Source: Propionimicrobium sp963511305 (GTDB taxonomy: Bacteria; Actinomycetota; Actinomycetes; Propionibacteriales; Propionibacteriaceae). From it: a stretch of DNA of 64,000 nucleotides. Where the stretch lies: contig CAUPIJ010000005.1 in NCBI GenBank assembly GCA_963511305.1, positions 43,222-107,221 on the forward strand, written 5' to 3'. The notes under the pieces are model-generated. The model did not search any database. It was not told the origin of the DNA and saw only the letters and a list, made by a program, of their open reading frames with translations. Positions 63,815-64,000 of the stretch are shown here, piece by piece (position 1 is the first letter of the stretch; each line of letters starts with the position of its first letter). Made by a program: the position numbers and the translations under genes.

Positions 63815-64000
63815 GAAATTTTCCGCCATGGCCTTGTAGGACTGAAGCGTCCTGGGTTTTGTTCCTACTCGTTTTTGAGAGGATTGGGGCATGTCTAAGA
63901 GGTGTTCACCAGAGTTTAAGGATCGTGCGGTGCGTATGCTCGTGTATCGCTTAGCTGGTGATGGCTCGTGTTCTCAGTGGCAGGCAGTCTGTGAGATCGC
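63815..64000 (+). mobile_element. IS3-family insertion sequence (left part)
   Basis: From about 63811 the dehydrogenase homology stops and a transposase gene begins 80 bases on. The element runs off the window, so its right end and terminal inverted repeats cannot be compared. The left boundary is placed within 20 bases. Confidence 0.7.
63891..64000 (+). CDS. IS3-family transposase OrfA (partial)
   Basis: Starts ATG 63891, MSKRCSPEFKDRAVRMLVYR, the N-terminal helix-turn-helix start of IS3-type OrfA proteins, and continues open to the window edge (36 codons seen). The rest of OrfA and the OrfB integrase core must lie beyond. Confidence 0.82.
   Translation, partial: MSKRCSPEFKDRAVRMLVYRLAGDGSCSQWQAVCEI

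Overview
The window looks like chromosomal DNA of a host-associated actinomycete, most likely of the Actinomycetaceae or a near relative. The case rests on family content: a WhiB2-type Fe-S protein beside manC and an LCP protein, DUF3499, DUF3039, DUF2017, DUF3618 and DUF5719 proteins, PrsW, a MurT/GatD pair, a coproporphyrin-type haem operon with ChdC, many GTG/TTG starts, and many 4-base ATGA overlaps. The species cannot be named from sequence alone. No CRISPR array, prophage or replication origin was seen. The window begins just after the end of one gene and ends inside an IS3-type element.

Layout. 1-5.8 kb: a large wall-anchored beta-helix surface protein with a C10 tract upstream, a KtrB/KtrA potassium uptake pair, and MtnN. 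5.9-10.8 kb: a proline-rich membrane protein, LuxS (with MtnN, the two steps of S-adenosylhomocysteine recycling), a cupin, a GNAT acetyltransferase, a truncated PdxR-like regulator and pdxS. 10.8-14.9 kb: a molybdenum cofactor cluster (moaC-moeA, a mogA-moaE fusion, moaD-moaA). 15-21.5 kb: 31-bp tandem repeats at the 3' end of ettA, prsW, orn, tRNAs Arg and His, and murT-gatD (lipid II amidation). 21.5-26.1 kb: a PQ-loop protein, nagB, nagA, ybaK, a 1-Cys peroxiredoxin and tRNAs Lys and Leu.

26.1-32.9 kb is a tightly packed minus-strand operon read clpS, DUF2017, murI, rph, rdgB, thyA, an alcohol-dehydrogenase-like gene, folA, dinB: proteolysis, wall precursor, RNA and nucleotide-pool hygiene, thymidylate/folate and translesion synthesis. 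pncB diverges from it and ends at a shared bidirectional terminator against malQ. 37.8-47.3 kb is a complete haem operon from glutamyl-tRNA to coprohaem decarboxylation: hemA, hemC, a hemD-hemE fusion, cgoX, chdC, cpfC, hemB, hemL. A nested palindrome lies just upstream and a strong hairpin terminator follows.

47.3-56.7 kb is the conserved actinobacterial mannose-donor/envelope region: a Trm112-like protein, an HAD-type phosphomannomutase candidate where ManB usually sits, DUF3499, a metallopeptidase-like protein, DUF5719, a giant GT2 membrane glycosyltransferase, WhiB2, ManC and an LCP protein. 56.8-60.6 kb holds a YhaO/YhaN-like (SbcCD-related) nuclease/ATPase pair. The right end shows decay: a 63-residue remnant of a sugar isomerase (IolE type), an intact inositol-type MFS transporter, and a Gfo/Idh dehydrogenase broken by an internal deletion and by an IS element. 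Between them is an unexplained small unit: promoter, about 240 nt of structured RNA, a 75-residue membrane protein and a strong terminator.
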